Assembly (NCBI RefSeq): GCF_005938625.1
Contig: NZ_VCNJ01000059.1
Span: forward strand, 1-43,728
Direction of reading: 5' to 3'
Length of the DNA stretch: 43,728 bases
Source: Pseudomonas fluorescens
Lineage (GTDB): Bacteria; Pseudomonadota; Gammaproteobacteria; Pseudomonadales; Pseudomonadaceae
Of this stretch, positions 10,601 to 19,900 are shown piece after piece. The translations under genes were made by a program, and so were the position numbers. Numbering within the stretch: the first letter of the stretch is position 1; each line of letters begins with the position of its first letter. The notes under the pieces are model-generated. The model had not been told where the DNA came from. It did not search any database and worked only from the letters and a program-made list of their open reading frames with translations.

Positions 10601-13600
10601 GTAATGCTGGATCGGCGTCAGCAGCGCGTCGCCGAGCACTTCGCCCTGCTGCATTTGCACCGCGTCGCTCTGTTGCGCGACGGTCGCCAGACGTTGCACG
10701 GTCTGGTGCTGGAAGATGTCTTTGGGGGTGAAGCGAATGCCCGCCTGACGCGCGCGGCTGACCACCTGAATCGAAATGATCGAGTCGCCGCCCAGCTCGA
10801 AGAAGTTGTCGTTGAGGCCGACGCGCTCAACCTTCAACACGTCCTGCCAGATCTCGGCCAGACGCTGTTCCAGTTGGTTGCGCGGCGCGGCATAGACTTC
10901 CTGCACCTGCGCGACTTCCGGGTGCGGCAGTTGTTTGCGATCGAGTTTGCCGTTGGCCGTCAGCGGCAGACGCTCAAGGAACGCCCAACTGACCGGGACC
11001 ATGTAGTCCGGCAAGGTCTCGCGCAAATGCGCCTTGATCGAATCGCGCAGTGCGCCCTGCCCCTCGGCGTCCAGCACTTCGTTCGCGACAATCCACGTCG
11101 CCAGTTGCTGGCCGCTGATACCGTCGACCGCCAGCACCACGGCTTCACGCACGTCGGGGTGCTTGAGCAGTTGCGCTTCGATTTCGCCCAGCTCGATACG
11201 GAAACCACGGATCTTCACCTGATGGTCGATCCGTCCGATGTACTCGATCACGCCATCGCCGCGCAGCCGCGCCAGGTCGCCGGTGCGATACAGGCGCTCA
11301 CCGGCCTGCGGATTGAAGGGGTCGGGAACGAATCGCGTGGCGGTCATGCCGGCCTGATTCAGGTAGCCCCGGGCCAGACCGGCACCGGCGATGTACAGCT
11401 CACCGATGCAGCCTTGCGGCACCAGGTTCAGCGCGCTGTCGAGCAAGTACCACGACAGGTCGACAATCGGCTCGCCGATCGGGCTGCTGTGGCTTTGTTG
11501 CAGATCGGCCATCGACAACGGCCGGTAAGTGACGTGCACCGTGGTTTCGGTGATGCCGTACATGTTGATCAGCGTCGGCGCGCGGTCGCCGAAACGCTCG
11601 AACCACGGGCGCAGGCTCTGCACTTCCAGCGCTTCGCCGCCAAACACCACGTAACGTAGAGAATTGGTGCGCGTCGACTCGCTGGCGACCTGCATCAATG
11701 GCTTGAACGCCGACGGCGTCTGGTTCAGCACGGTGACATTTTCATCGCACAGCAGCGTGTAGAAATCTTCCGGGGAACGGGTGATGTCATGCGGCACCAC
11801 CACCAGTTTGCCGCCATACAGCAGCGCGCCGAAAATCTCCCAGACCGAGAAGTCGAAGGCGTAGGAATGGAACAGCGTCCAGCTGTCCTGCGGGCCGAAA
11901 TCGAACCAGTGCTCGGTGGCGCTGAACAGCCGCATGACGTTGCCGTGCGGCAGCAATGCGCCCTTCGGTTTACCGGTGGAACCGGAGGTGTAAATGACGT
12001 ACGCCAGACTGTCCGGCGTGGTCAGGCACAGCGGGTTGGTTTCAATACTGTGTTCTGGCGACTGATGCAGATCGAGGCACGCCAGCCCCGGTGGCACCGG
12101 CAGTTGCGCGAGCAGATGACCCTGGGTCAACAGCAGATCGATGCCGCTGTCCTCGATCATGTAGCTCAAACGATCATCCGGATAACCCGGATCCAGCGGC
12201 ACATAAGCACCACCGGCCTTGAGCACGGCAAGAATGGCGACAATCATGTCCAGCGAACGCTCGACCGCCACACCAACACGCACATCCGGGCCAACGCCAC
12301 GCGCGATCAGCGCATGCGCCCACTGGTTGGCGCGGCAATTGAGTTCGGCGTACGTCAGGCGTTGTCCGTCGTACGTCACGGCGACCGCGTCGGGATAACG
12401 CTCGGCCTGCGCTTCGATGGCTTGATGGATGCACTGTTCCAGTGGTTGCTGGACGCGCTCAGGATTCCACTGCGCGAGTAATTGTTGCTGCTGGCCGGCG
12501 TCGAGCATCGATAGCTGGCCGATGCGCTGCGTCGGCTCGGCGACGATGGCCCGCAACAACGCGTTCCAGTGTTGTGCCAGTCGTTCGATGGTCGCCGCGT
12601 CGAACAGATCCGTGGCGTACTTGAGCACAGCTTCGATGCCGTGCGCCTGTTCGGTGGTATTGAGGGTCAGGTCGAACTGCGCGGTCTGGCTCTGCCACTC
12701 CAGCGGTTCGATGTTCAGGCCATTCAAACGGGTTTCTACACTCGCGCGGCGTTCGGCCTGATGGTTGAACATCACCTGGAACAGCGGACTGTGGCTGAGG
12801 CTGCGGCCCGGCTCCAGTGCTTCAACCAGTTGCTCGAACGGCAAGTCCTGATGGGCCTGCGCTTGCTGCGCGGTCTGTTTGACCTGACGCAGCAGATCGA
12901 CAAATGACATCTGCCCGTCGATATCAGCCTTGAGTACCTGAGTGTTGACGAAGAAGCCGATCAGCCGCTCGATCTCCACCCGGCCACGGTTGGCATTCGG
13001 CACGCCGACGCGGATGTCGGTCTGACCGCTGTAACGGTGCAACAGGGCCTGGAACGAGGCCAGCAAGACCACGAACAGGGTGACGTTTTCTTGCCGGGCG
13101 AACGTCTTGAGCGCGTTGCTCAGCGCCGGGTCGAGAATCAGGTTATGGCTGGCGCCGGCAAAGCTTTGCTCGATGGAACGCGGGCGATCCATCGGCAGTT
13201 CCAGCACTGGTTGCTCACCGCCGAGTTTCTCTTGCCAGTAAGCCAGTTGCCGCTCTTGTTCACCGGCCTCCATCCACTGCCGTTGCCACAAGGCGTAGTC
13301 GGCGTATTGAATCGGCAACGCTGGCAGACCGGCGTCGTGACCGAGATTGAAACCGGCGTAAAGCTGCACCAGTTCCTCGATCATCACTTGCAGCGACCAG
13401 CCATCGGAGACGATGTGGTGCAGGGTCAGCACCAGCACATGGTCATTCGGGGTGACTTGCAGCAGCGCTGCGCGCAAGAGCGGGCCGTGCTGCAGGTCGA
13501 AAGTTTTCTGGCTCTGGGTCTGCACGAACGCCTGGATCGAGGCATCCGCGTTGTTGGCCAGCTCAGCGCTCAGTTGATGAGTCTCCAGTGCAAAGGGTCC

Positions 13601-13948
13601 TGCGGGCAGGACCACTTGCAAGGGTTGCGCGGTTTCCTGGGAGAACACCGTGCGCAAGGTTTCGTGTCGTTCGATCAGCGCCTGAACGCTGCGCTCCAGC
13701 GCGCTGACATCCAGCGGACCCTGCAAACGCAGGGCCGTCGGAATGTTGTAGGCCGCGCTGTGCGGCGCCCACTGCCAGAGAAACCACTGGCGCTGCTGAG
13801 CGTAGGACAGCAGCAACGGCTCTTCAGCCGTGCGCTTGAAAACCGGGGCAATGTCAAAGAGGTTGACGCCTTTCTGCTTGAGCAGAACCGCCAGAGCCTT
13901 TCTTTGCTTAGCCGAAAGTTGTCCTACCGACTCGATTAACTCTTGCAC
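1628..13948 (-). CDS. Pyoverdine-type NRPS, modules 4-6 (C-A-T-E-C-A-T-C-A-T-E)
   Basis: A 4106-residue synthetase whose N-terminus (MQELIESVG, KALAVLLKQ, GVNLF) resembles PvdD/PvdI. Approximate landmarks: C4 HHIVSDGWS at 183; A4 YTSGSTGKPKG at 654; T4 GGDSI at 1054; E4 HHLVVDGVSW at 1240; C5 HHILMDGWS at 1704; A5 at 2172; T5 GGDSI at 2554; C6 at 2763; A6 at 3226; T6 at 3613; E6 HHLVVDTVSW at 3803, running to the end. Pocket residues (GrsA positions 235-331) read DFWNVGMVH for A4 (threonine-like), DLWNNALTY for A5 (probably alanine) and DGECCGGVT for A6 (basic, fits hydroxy-ornithine). There is no C-terminal thioesterase. Module 5 has no E domain although its T domain and the next C domain look like those around an E domain. 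The GTG start is 13 bases after the upstream NRPS stop, with a purine-rich site before it. It probably acts as the last synthetase of the pyoverdine chain in the cytoplasm. Confidence 0.95.
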   Translation of the reverse strand: MQELIESVGQLSAKQRKALAVLLKQKGVNLFDIAPVFKRTAEEPLLLSYAQQRQWFLWQWAPHSAAYNIPTALRLQGPLDVSALERSVQALIERHETLRTVFSQETAQPLQVVLPAGPFALETHQLSAELANNADASIQAFVQTQSQKTFDLQHGPLLRAALLQVTPNDHVLVLTLHHIVSDGWSLQVMIEELVQLYAGFNLGHDAGLPALPIQYADYALWQRQWMEAGEQERQLAYWQEKLGGEQPVLELPMDRPRSIEQSFAGASHNLILDPALSNALKTFARQENVTLFVVLLASFQALLHRYSGQTDIRVGVPNANRGRVEIERLIGFFVNTQVLKADIDGQMSFVDLLRQVKQTAQQAQAHQDLPFEQLVEALEPGRSLSHSPLFQVMFNHQAERRASVETRLNGLNIEPLEWQSQTAQFDLTLNTTEQAHGIEAVLKYATDLFDAATIERLAQHWNALLRAIVAEPTQRIGQLSMLDAGQQQQLLAQWNPERVQQPLEQCIHQAIEAQAERYPDAVAVTYDGQRLTYAELNCRANQWAHALIARGVGPDVRVGVAVERSLDMIVAILAVLKAGGAYVPLDPGYPDDRLSYMIEDSGIDLLLTQGHLLAQLPVPPGLACLDLHQSPEHSIETNPLCLTTPDSLAYVIYTSGSTGKPKGALLPHGNVMRLFSATEHWFDFGPQDSWTLFHSYAFDFSVWEIFGALLYGGKLVVVPHDITRSPEDFYTLLCDENVTVLNQTPSAFKPLMQVASESTRTNSLRYVVFGGEALEVQSLRPWFERFGDRAPTLINMYGITETTVHVTYRPLSMADLQQSHSSPIGEPIVDLSWYLLDSALNLVPQGCIGELYIAGAGLARGYLNQAGMTATRFVPDPFNPQAGERLYRTGDLARLRGDGVIEYIGRIDHQVKIRGFRIELGEIEAQLLKHPDVREAVVLAVDGISGQQLATWIVANEVLDAEGQGALRDSIKAHLRETLPDYMVPVSWAFLERLPLTANGKLDRKQLPHPEVAQVQEVYAAPRNQLEQRLAEIWQDVLKVERVGLNDNFFELGGDSIISIQVVSRARQAGIRFTPKDIFQHQTVQRLATVAQQSDAVQMQQGEVLGDALLTPIQHYFFNSDIPARHHWNQSILLTPASALQAAPLEQALLQLQRHHDALRLRYQQTNDGWQQRHAPADQAHALLRTVTLDDSAALPALCLDLQRSLDLLDGPLIRAVLVDLPDATQRLLLVIHHLVVDGVSWRILLEDLQRAYQQLSSGQAMRLPAKTSAFKDWGKRLQEHARSAELESELDYWRGQLRDVSVDLPLDNPQGQLSNRFERSVDTRLDAERTRQLLQQAPAVYRTQVNDLLLTALARVLCQWTNTDSALVQLEGHGREDLFEDVDLSRTVGWFTSMFPVRLTPDASLETSIKGIKEQLRAIPNKGIGYGLLRHLGSAESQAALNGLAQPKVTFNYLGQFDNNFDEGALWVPATEDKGAGQDENAPMANWLTIDGRVYQGQLSLTWTYSGDVFEEATINALARAYEVALGELIDHCLNHPSGGLTPSDVPLAGLSQAHLDSLPMAAQRIEDIYPLAPMQQGILFHSLYDADASAYVYQMLLDIDGLDVARFQQAWQRVVDRHEVLRAGFIWGRDGLDAPLQVINRQLTLEMPEVDVRGVANLPAVLEARAQADRERGFDLQNPPLLRLCLLRTADDRHRLIFTCHHILMDGWSNSRMFGEVLQDYAGQPVPSAQGRYRDFLVWLQGQDKAASQDFWRGQLAALDEPTRLASACHGQTVPGPGKQMHRLHFDQAFTQRLNGFSRQQQVTLNSLVQAAWLLVLQRYTGQATVAFGATVSGRPVDLPGIEQQLGLFINTLPVIASPQATLSVGDWVRSVQDKNLLLRDYEQTPLQDIQRLAQLSGEALFDTLLVFENYPVSEALEANPGGLGFGGLEHREQTNYGLTLIAGASDVLNLDFNYLTEHFAERSVLGLAGHLEEVLRQFIEAPQRLLGEIGLLPLAERQTLAQWNANQAAYPAERLISQSFELRVAAHPQALALSHAGVTLSYAELNQRANQLAHHLVALGVGAEIRVGVAMPRSAELVIALMAVLKAGGTYVPLDPDYPADRVAYMLDDSQAKVLLTQQSLLAQLPQTDAHVVLVEAGGAAFAEQSVDNLAARGDSANLAYVIYTSGSTGKPKGVAIAHCNVQALIHWSAEIYSEDDLQGVLASTSVCFDLSVWEIFVTLARGGSIVMARNALELPDLPERDQVRLINTVPSAIAALQRSGQIPPGVRIINLAGEPLKQSLVDTLYRETAVAHVYDLYGPSEDTTYSTCTRRELGGLANIGRPLVNTTAYMLDGQLQQAPLGVAAELYLAGDGITRGYLFRPGLTAERFVPNPFSTSGERMYRTGDLTRFSDDGRIEYVGRIDHQVKVRGFRIELGEIEARLLAQDSVREGVVLAVDGHSGQQLVAYVVPSDSGLSLEQLDDLRETLQAALKAHLPEYMVPAQWLFLEQLPLTPNGKLDRKALPAPDVSQSQREYVAPSTPLEQQLAEVWQDILKIERVGVTDNYFALGGDSIISIQLVSRARQQGIGFTPKDLFQQQTVQKLAAVVSLESSTDETPVDYPLAKLDQAQLDALPVPADMIEDVYPLSPMQEGMLFHTLSDNGSSLYVQQVSLPIKGLDVERFRQAWEFVIARQAILRTSFHWQDGLAKPLQVVHRHAPLQMQVLDWRDQETSEERIAAFASDDRALGFNLADARLLRVTLLRLSDDQYQMIWTSHHILMDGWSSSRLFGEVLQYYSKGEIIGENGRYRDFIAWLQAQDQDAQELFWKARLAVVNEPTALSQAMHPRHSADVAGHDAIYSNWDKAQTARLLQFCRDLRITPNTLIQGAWLLLLQRYTGQQTVTFGATVSGRPESLTNVGNMLGLFINTLPIIQTPQADQRLADWLGDVQAYNLDIRDYSQAPLADVQRWSSLGGQALFDSIVVFENFPIDDRLQEENDTDLTFGKSIGHGVTNVPMDLAVMLGDELSIEYLYLRSHFSAEAVVGIRQTMENTLAAMMAAPYERLGNLQRLSHEQWQAAQAWSAEPAHTHQAALLPELISRHAQQQPQAIALQCAGMNLTYAELEQRANRLAHCLIEHGAGPEVVIGVALPRSLEMVVSFLAVLKSGAAYVPLDIEYPPERLAYMIEDSGMALLLTQSSLRSTLPAPQGLLRLEIDHLDESRYADHAPERWVQEQGLAYLVYTSGSTGRPKGVAVTQGPLSMHCQAIAELYEMDASSCELHFMSFAFDGAHERWLSTLYSGGRLVIRDGCLWTPEQTYQALHDYGITIACFPPAYLKQLAEYAAASGIAPPPVRIYCFGGDAVPDQTFEQVKAALRPQYFTNGYGPTETVVTPMLWKVPVSQHCEAAYAPIGRAVGARSLYVLDEDLNPLPPGFAGELYIGGYGVARGYHGRPDLTCERFVPNPFAAGERLYRSGDLVRLRADGVVDYIGRIDHQVKVRGFRIELGEVEASLRQLASVTDALVIARDNASGKQLIGYVVTATGEDIGDELKAGLRTSLPEYMVPAQIVCLSAFPLTPNGKLDRKALPEPEFKTEQYLAPRNEQEALLADIWAQVLQVEQVGISDNFFELGGDSILSLQVISRVRNHPTLQMDLKLRDLMRYQTIAGIVEQEAAKEGSAQPQTDVTHVAAEGLFNLLPIQEWFFAEGMAEAHHYNQSLLLSARQPLDLDALEQALGWIEQHHDSLRLRFSHEGGRWLQRYCDLSEQGEALLWRREADNSEQVEALANLAQRSLKLDDGPVWRVMHVALPDGQARLLVVIHHLVVDTVSWRILLDDLKVAYEACVQGLQPKLPIRSSSYRSFAEALQAQAPVIAEQELAYWLGQLDQPGVDLPCDNLRGKNLVRQQAQARLKLSREHTEQLLKQAPAVYGTQINDLLLSALSRALCRWSQQPSALILLEGHGREDLFESIDLSRSLGWFTSMFPVRLRPDSDDIGQSIVNVQAQLAAVPQKGIGYGVLRHLAGAEVSRQLAELPQARVTFNYLGQFDQSFDEQALLVPALEETGDNYSLKANLGNWLEIVGQVYDGQLALRCIYSSQRYRAGTMDALMSDYQRELEALVEHCMARVG

Positions 13949-13961
13949 GCGTTTTTCCCTC

Positions 13962-16900
13962 TCAAGAAATCAGTTTTTCCAGATCATCGAGGGATAGACG
14001 TTTGAGGGCCTCCAGGGATTTAGCCAATTCATCCTGAACGGGCGACATTTCGACGCGCAAGGCCTCGATTCGCGCGCAGAACGCCTTGAGGGTGTCGGTT
14101 TCGAACAGCTCCTTGAGCGGCACCTTGTCGCCCAGACGCTCCTTGATCCGTGTTACCACCAGCGTGGCCAGCAACGAGTGCCCGCCGAGCTGGAAGAAGT
14201 TGTCCGCGAGGCCCACCTGCTCGACCTCCAGCACTTCCTGCCAGATCGTCGCCACCTCCCACTGCAAATCGCTTTGCGGCGGCTGATAGTGTTGCTGCGT
14301 CGGGCCCTCGCCCAAGGCCATCAGCGCCTTGCGATCGAGCTTGCCGTTGGGGGTTAGCGGGATGGCGTCGATCAGGTGCAAATGGCCCGGCACCATGTGC
14401 GCCGGCAAGCGACTGGCCAGTGCGTTGCGCAAGCGTTCCGCCAACACCGTTTGATCAACCACTGCCTGCGCCGCCACCACGTAGGCGTGCAGGTTTTTGC
14501 CGGCGGCTCCGTCCTGAGCGAGCACCACCGCTTCACGGATGTCGTCCTGCTCCAGCAGTCGCGCTTCGATTTCGCTGAGTTCGATACGGAAGCCGCGAAT
14601 CTTCACCTGATGGTCGGCCCGGCCGATGTACTCGATGTTGTCATCACTGCCCTGGCGCACCAGATCGCCGGTGCGGTACAGGCGCTCGCCGTTGCCGGAG
14701 TATGGGTTCGGCACAAAGCGTTCGGCGGTCAGCGCTGCACGCATCAGATAACCCCGGGTGACGCCGGCACCGCCCAGATACAACTCGGCAGGCACGCCGC
14801 TCGGCAACACTTGCAACTGGCTGTCGAGCAGATAGGCCACGGTGTTCGGCAACGGCCGGCCGATGTTCGCCTGCCCCTGCGGGGTGCGCCGAGTGAAGGT
14901 CGAATAGGTGGTGTCCTCCGACGGCCCGTAAAGGTCGTAGACCTGTCGCACCGACGTGCTCGCGTACAACGTGTCGACCAAGCCTTGCTTGAGCGGTTCG
15001 CCGGCCAGATTGATGGTCGCGACTGAATGCGGAATCTGCCCGGCACGCTGCAGCGCGGCAATCGCCGACGGCACCGTGTTGATCAGCGTGACCTGTTCGC
15101 GGGCCGGCAAATCGGCCAGCGCCAGCGCGTTATCCGCCAGCACCAGGCAACCACCGCAAGCCAGCGTGACGAAGATCTCCCAGACCGACAGGTCGAAGCA
15201 GATCGACGTCGAGGCCAGCACGCCGCGCAGTTGTTCTGCGCGATAGACCCCGGCCGACCACTGAATCAGCGCCGACAGGTTGCCATGGGTGATCGCCACG
15301 CCTTTCGGTTTGCCGGTCGAGCCCGAGGTGTAGATGACGTACGCCAGATTCTGCGCAGTGACGCTCACCACCGGTGCCGTTGTCGGGAACGCACTCAACG
15401 CGCCCTCTTCCACCAGCAGCACCTGCGCGCTCAAGGTTTCAGGCAACAGCGCCAGTGCGGCCGGCTCGGTGATCAGCACGGCGGCGCGGCTGTCATCGAG
15501 CATGTGCAGCAAGCGTTCCTGCGGGTAATCCGGATCCAGCGGCACATAGGCACCACCAGCCTTGAGGATCGCCAACAGCGCCACGAGCATGTCCGGCGTG
15601 CGCCGCATGCACACCCCGACCCGCACCTCTGGCCCGACGCCCAGCGTTTGCAGTTTGTGCGCCAGGCGATTGGCCCGAGCATCGAGGCTTTGGTAATCGA
15701 TCTGTTGTTCGGCAAACAGCACCGCGTGTGCCTGCGGCTGACGCTGCACCTGCGTGCCGATGTGCTCCAGCACCGTGCGCGCGTCCGTGGCCATGACGTC
15801 GGCCTTGCCCCAAGCGATGGCCTGTTGACGCTGTGGCTCTGCGAGCAATTGCAACGCACCCAGCGGCTGCGTCGCATCGGCGAGGAACTGCGTCAGCAGG
15901 CTTTGCAGTTGCGCGCTCAAACCGCTGATTGCCGTTGCATCGAAACTGGCCCGGTCGTAACTGATCCCCAGACTCAGCTCACGCCCGGTGACCGCCACCA
16001 GCGTCAGCGGGTAGTTGGTCTGTTCCTGACGACGAATCGCCGAGAACGTCAGACCGGTGGCCGGGCCCTGTTGCAGCGCTTCGGCCATCGGGTAGTTTTC
16101 GAACACCAGAATGCTGTCGAACAACGCGCCGTTACCCGCACCGGCCCAACGCTGAATGTCGTAGAGCGGCGTGTGTTCGTGCTCGCGCAGGGCCAGATTG
16201 ACGTCTTGCACCTGTTGCAGCCACTGGCTGACGACGATCTCGGCGGACGGCGCCGCGACCACCGGCAAGGTATTGATGAACAGGCCGATCTGCTGCTCGA
16301 CACCCGGCAAATCCGTCGGACGCCCGGCAACCGTGGCGCCGAACGCGACGTGGTCCTGCCCGGTGTAACGCTGCAACAGCACCAGCCATGCCGCTTGCAC
16401 CAAGGTGTTGAGGGTGACTTTCTGCTCACGGGCGAAGCGGTTCAGTTCCGCCGTCAATGTTTCGCTGAATACCTGTTCGTGATCGGCGTAACCGCTGGCC
16501 GCGTGCTGGCCGCCCGACAAGGCACTGGCCAGACGCGTCGGTTCATCAAGATCAGCGAGGGCTGTCGTCCAGAAATCCCGACTGGCCTGCTGATCACGCT
16601 GACCCAGCCATTCGATGTAATCGCGATAATGCCCCTGCCCGACCGCCGGGGTCATGCCGGCATAACGTTGCAGCACTTCGCCGAACAACTGCGACGTACT
16701 CCAGCCGTCCATGAGGATGTGGTGGCAGGTATAAATCAGGTGATGCGTGGCCTCGTCCGTGCGCACCAGCGTCACCCGCAACAGCGGCGCGCCGGTCAGG
16801 TCGAAACCGCTGGCGAGGTCTTCGCCGGCCAGTTGATCCAGGGCGGTACCGAGGTCATGGCGACCACGCCAGTCCTGCACGCTCCATGGCATCTGCGCAT

Positions 16901-19900
16901 TCTGACGCACCACTTGCACTGCGGCGGCGGCATCCTGTGGCCAGACAAAAGCCGTGCGCAGGATCTCGTGGGCATCAACGGTTTGCTGCCAGGCCTGACG
17001 GAAGCGGTCGGCGTCGAGGTGTTGCACATCGACGCGCAATTGGTTGGTGTACGCCGGGCTGTCCGGATCGTTGACGCTGTGGAACAGAATGCCCTGCTGC
17101 ATCGGCGACAACGGATAGAGGTCGACGATGTCGCGGGCCGGGATCGGCAGTGCCGAGAGTTGCGCCTGGGTCAGGGTTGCCAGACTGAAGTCCGACGGCG
17201 TCACAGCCGCCTCGCCACTGTCGCAGCAATGCTCGATCAGTCGCTCCAGTTCGCGCCGGTAGGCTTCGGCCAGCGCCGCGACGGTCTCTGTGCGATACAT
17301 GCCGGTGCCGAAGGTCCAGGTCAATTCCAGCTCACCACCGTAGACCTGACCGTCGACACTCAACCAGTTACCCAACGGCGCGGCCGCGTCCTGGTTGGCG
17401 CCAGTGCTGTCACCGCTCGGCACAAACAACGCGCCGGCGTCGGCGTTGAACGCACCGTCGAACTGGCCGAGATAGTTGAAGGTCACGCGCGGCTGCGGCA
17501 ATGCCTGCAACTCGACGGATCGGCTCAGGTAACGCAGCACACCAAATCCGATGCCTTTGCCCGGCACCGCACGCAGTTGTTCCTTGATCGCGCACAGCGA
17601 CGCACCCGGCGTCGATTCGGGGGTCAGGCGCACCGGGAACAAGCTGCTGAACCAACCCACGGTGCGGCTCAGGTCGATGTCGTCGAACAAGTCTTCACGA
17701 CCATGACCTTCGAGCTGAATCAGTACCGAAGGCTGTTCGCTCCAGTCACACAACACCCGCGCCAGTGCCGTCAGCAGCAGGTCGTTGATCTGCGTGCGAT
17801 ACGCCGCTGGCGCCACTTTCAGCAGCTTGTGCGTCAGCGCCTGACTCAAACGCGAGCTGGCCCGGGCCGCCTGCTCGCGGGTCTGGGTGTCCTGCGGGAA
17901 ATCCCGTGGCAGTTGTGCGTCGCCCGCCTCCAGGGTTTGCCGCCAGTAGGTACTCTCAGCGGCCAGCGCTGCGCTTTGCCCGTAACGGTGCAAATGCTCG
18001 GCCCAGGTGTGCAGCGAGCTGCTTTTGCCCGGCAAGACCAGCGACGTGCCCGCCGCCAGCGCAGTGTAAGCGTGCTGCAGGTCTTCGAGCAGAATGCGCC
18101 ACGACACGCCATCCACCACCAGGTGATGGATAACCAGCAACAGGCGTTGCTCGGCGTTCGGCAGGTTCACCAGCACCGCCCGCACCAGGCGTCCTTGTTG
18201 CAGATCGAGACTGCGCTGGGCTTCATCGGCGAGCGCCGGCAACGCGTCCACGCTGCTCAGTTCGCGCACCCACAACAGCTGCGGATCACGCTGGGTCTGC
18301 GGCATTGCCTGCCACACGTCGCCGGACGCCTGGAAATTCAGCGTCAATGCGTCGTGCTGTTCGATCAGCGCTGCCAGCGCTGTGCGCAGATGCGCGGCGT
18401 CGAGCGGCGTGGTCGGCTGCAACATCACCGACTGGTTCCAGTGCTGACGCTGGGCAATCGCGGTTTCGAAGAAGCGTGCCTGAATCGGCAACAACGGCAA
18501 CGGTCCGCGAGCGACCGGTGCCGCAGCCGCGACAGGTTTGGCTTCGATCAGCTTGGCCACCGCAGCCAATTGGCCGATGGTCTGTTTTTCGAACAGTTGC
18601 TTGGGGCTCAGCTTGATGCCTTGGCGTTTGGCTCGGGCGATGATTTGCAGGCTGAGGATCGAGTCGCCGCCCAGTTCGAAGAAGTTATCGGTGCTGCCCA
18701 CGCGCTCAAGCTTGAGCACATCGGCCCAGATCGCCGCCAGTTTTTCTTCGACTTCACCCACTGGCGCGACGAAGTGTTGAGTGACCACCCCCGGCACCGG
18801 CAACGCACGTTTGTCGAGTTTGCCGTTGGCGGTCAGTGGCAGTTGCTCGAGCAGGACAATCTGCGCCGGCACCATGTAGTCCGGCAGGCACGCCTGCAAC
18901 TGCTCGCGCAACGCCTGCGCCTGCGCCTGCAAGGTCAGACCCGCCACCGGCACACACCACGCAACCAGTTGCAGACGCGTCGGGTCGTCATCCAGTGCCA
19001 GCGCCAGCACCGCCGCTTCGCTGACGCCGTCAAGGCCCAGCAACACCCGCGCGACTTCCGCCGGTTCCACGCGATAACCGCGCACCTTGACCTGATCGTC
19101 GGCACGGCCGATGAATTCCACCGTTTGCTGACGATTGCGGCGTACCCGGTCACCGCTGCGGTACACCCGCGCACCCGGCGCGCCGAATGGATCGGGCAGG
19201 AAACGCTCAGCCGTCAGCCCCGGCTGGTTCAGGTAGCCCAGCGCCACGCTGTCACCACCGATATACAACTCGCCGGCCACCTGATCGGCAACGTTGTTCA
19301 GCACATCGTCGAGCACGTAAACGTGAGCGCCGGCCAGTGCGCTACCGACCGGTACGCTGCGCGTCAGGGTCAGATCACCGACTTCATGGGCCAACACGCC
19401 CACCGTGGTTTCGCTCGGCCCGTAGTGGTTGATGATGCGACAGCCCGGTTTGAGCTCGCGCACGCGCTCCACCAGTGCTGGCGAGCACGCCTCACCGCCG
19501 ACGATCAACGCGTGTTCCGGCAGCACGTCAGCAGCCCGCGAGGCCTGCAGCAACGCGGCCAGATGGCCCGGGACGATCTTCAGCACGCCCACTTGATGCG
19601 TGGCCATGTACTCGGCAAACCGGTCCGGATCGAAGCCCAATTCTTCCGGCAAGACATGCAACAGGCGTCCCGAACACAGCGCGCCGAACAACACGGTAAA
19701 ACCCAGATCCGCAGCGATGGTCGAGACCAGCGCCATGCTGGCGTCCGTTGTCGGCGCCAGTCGCTCCAGCACACCGCGCACATAACTGCCCAGCGCGCCG
19801 TGGCTGACCAGCACGCCTTTCGGTTGCCCGGTGGAACCGGAGGTGTGAATCACATACGCCGGTGATTGCGCGCACAGCGTCACGGCTGGACAAGTGTCCG

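Noticed and set aside
15027..19865. Plus-strand open frame of 1612 codons opposite the second NRPS gene
   Set aside because: Same reason: an antisense shadow of conserved A, C and E domains with no recognisable motif or ribosome binding site.
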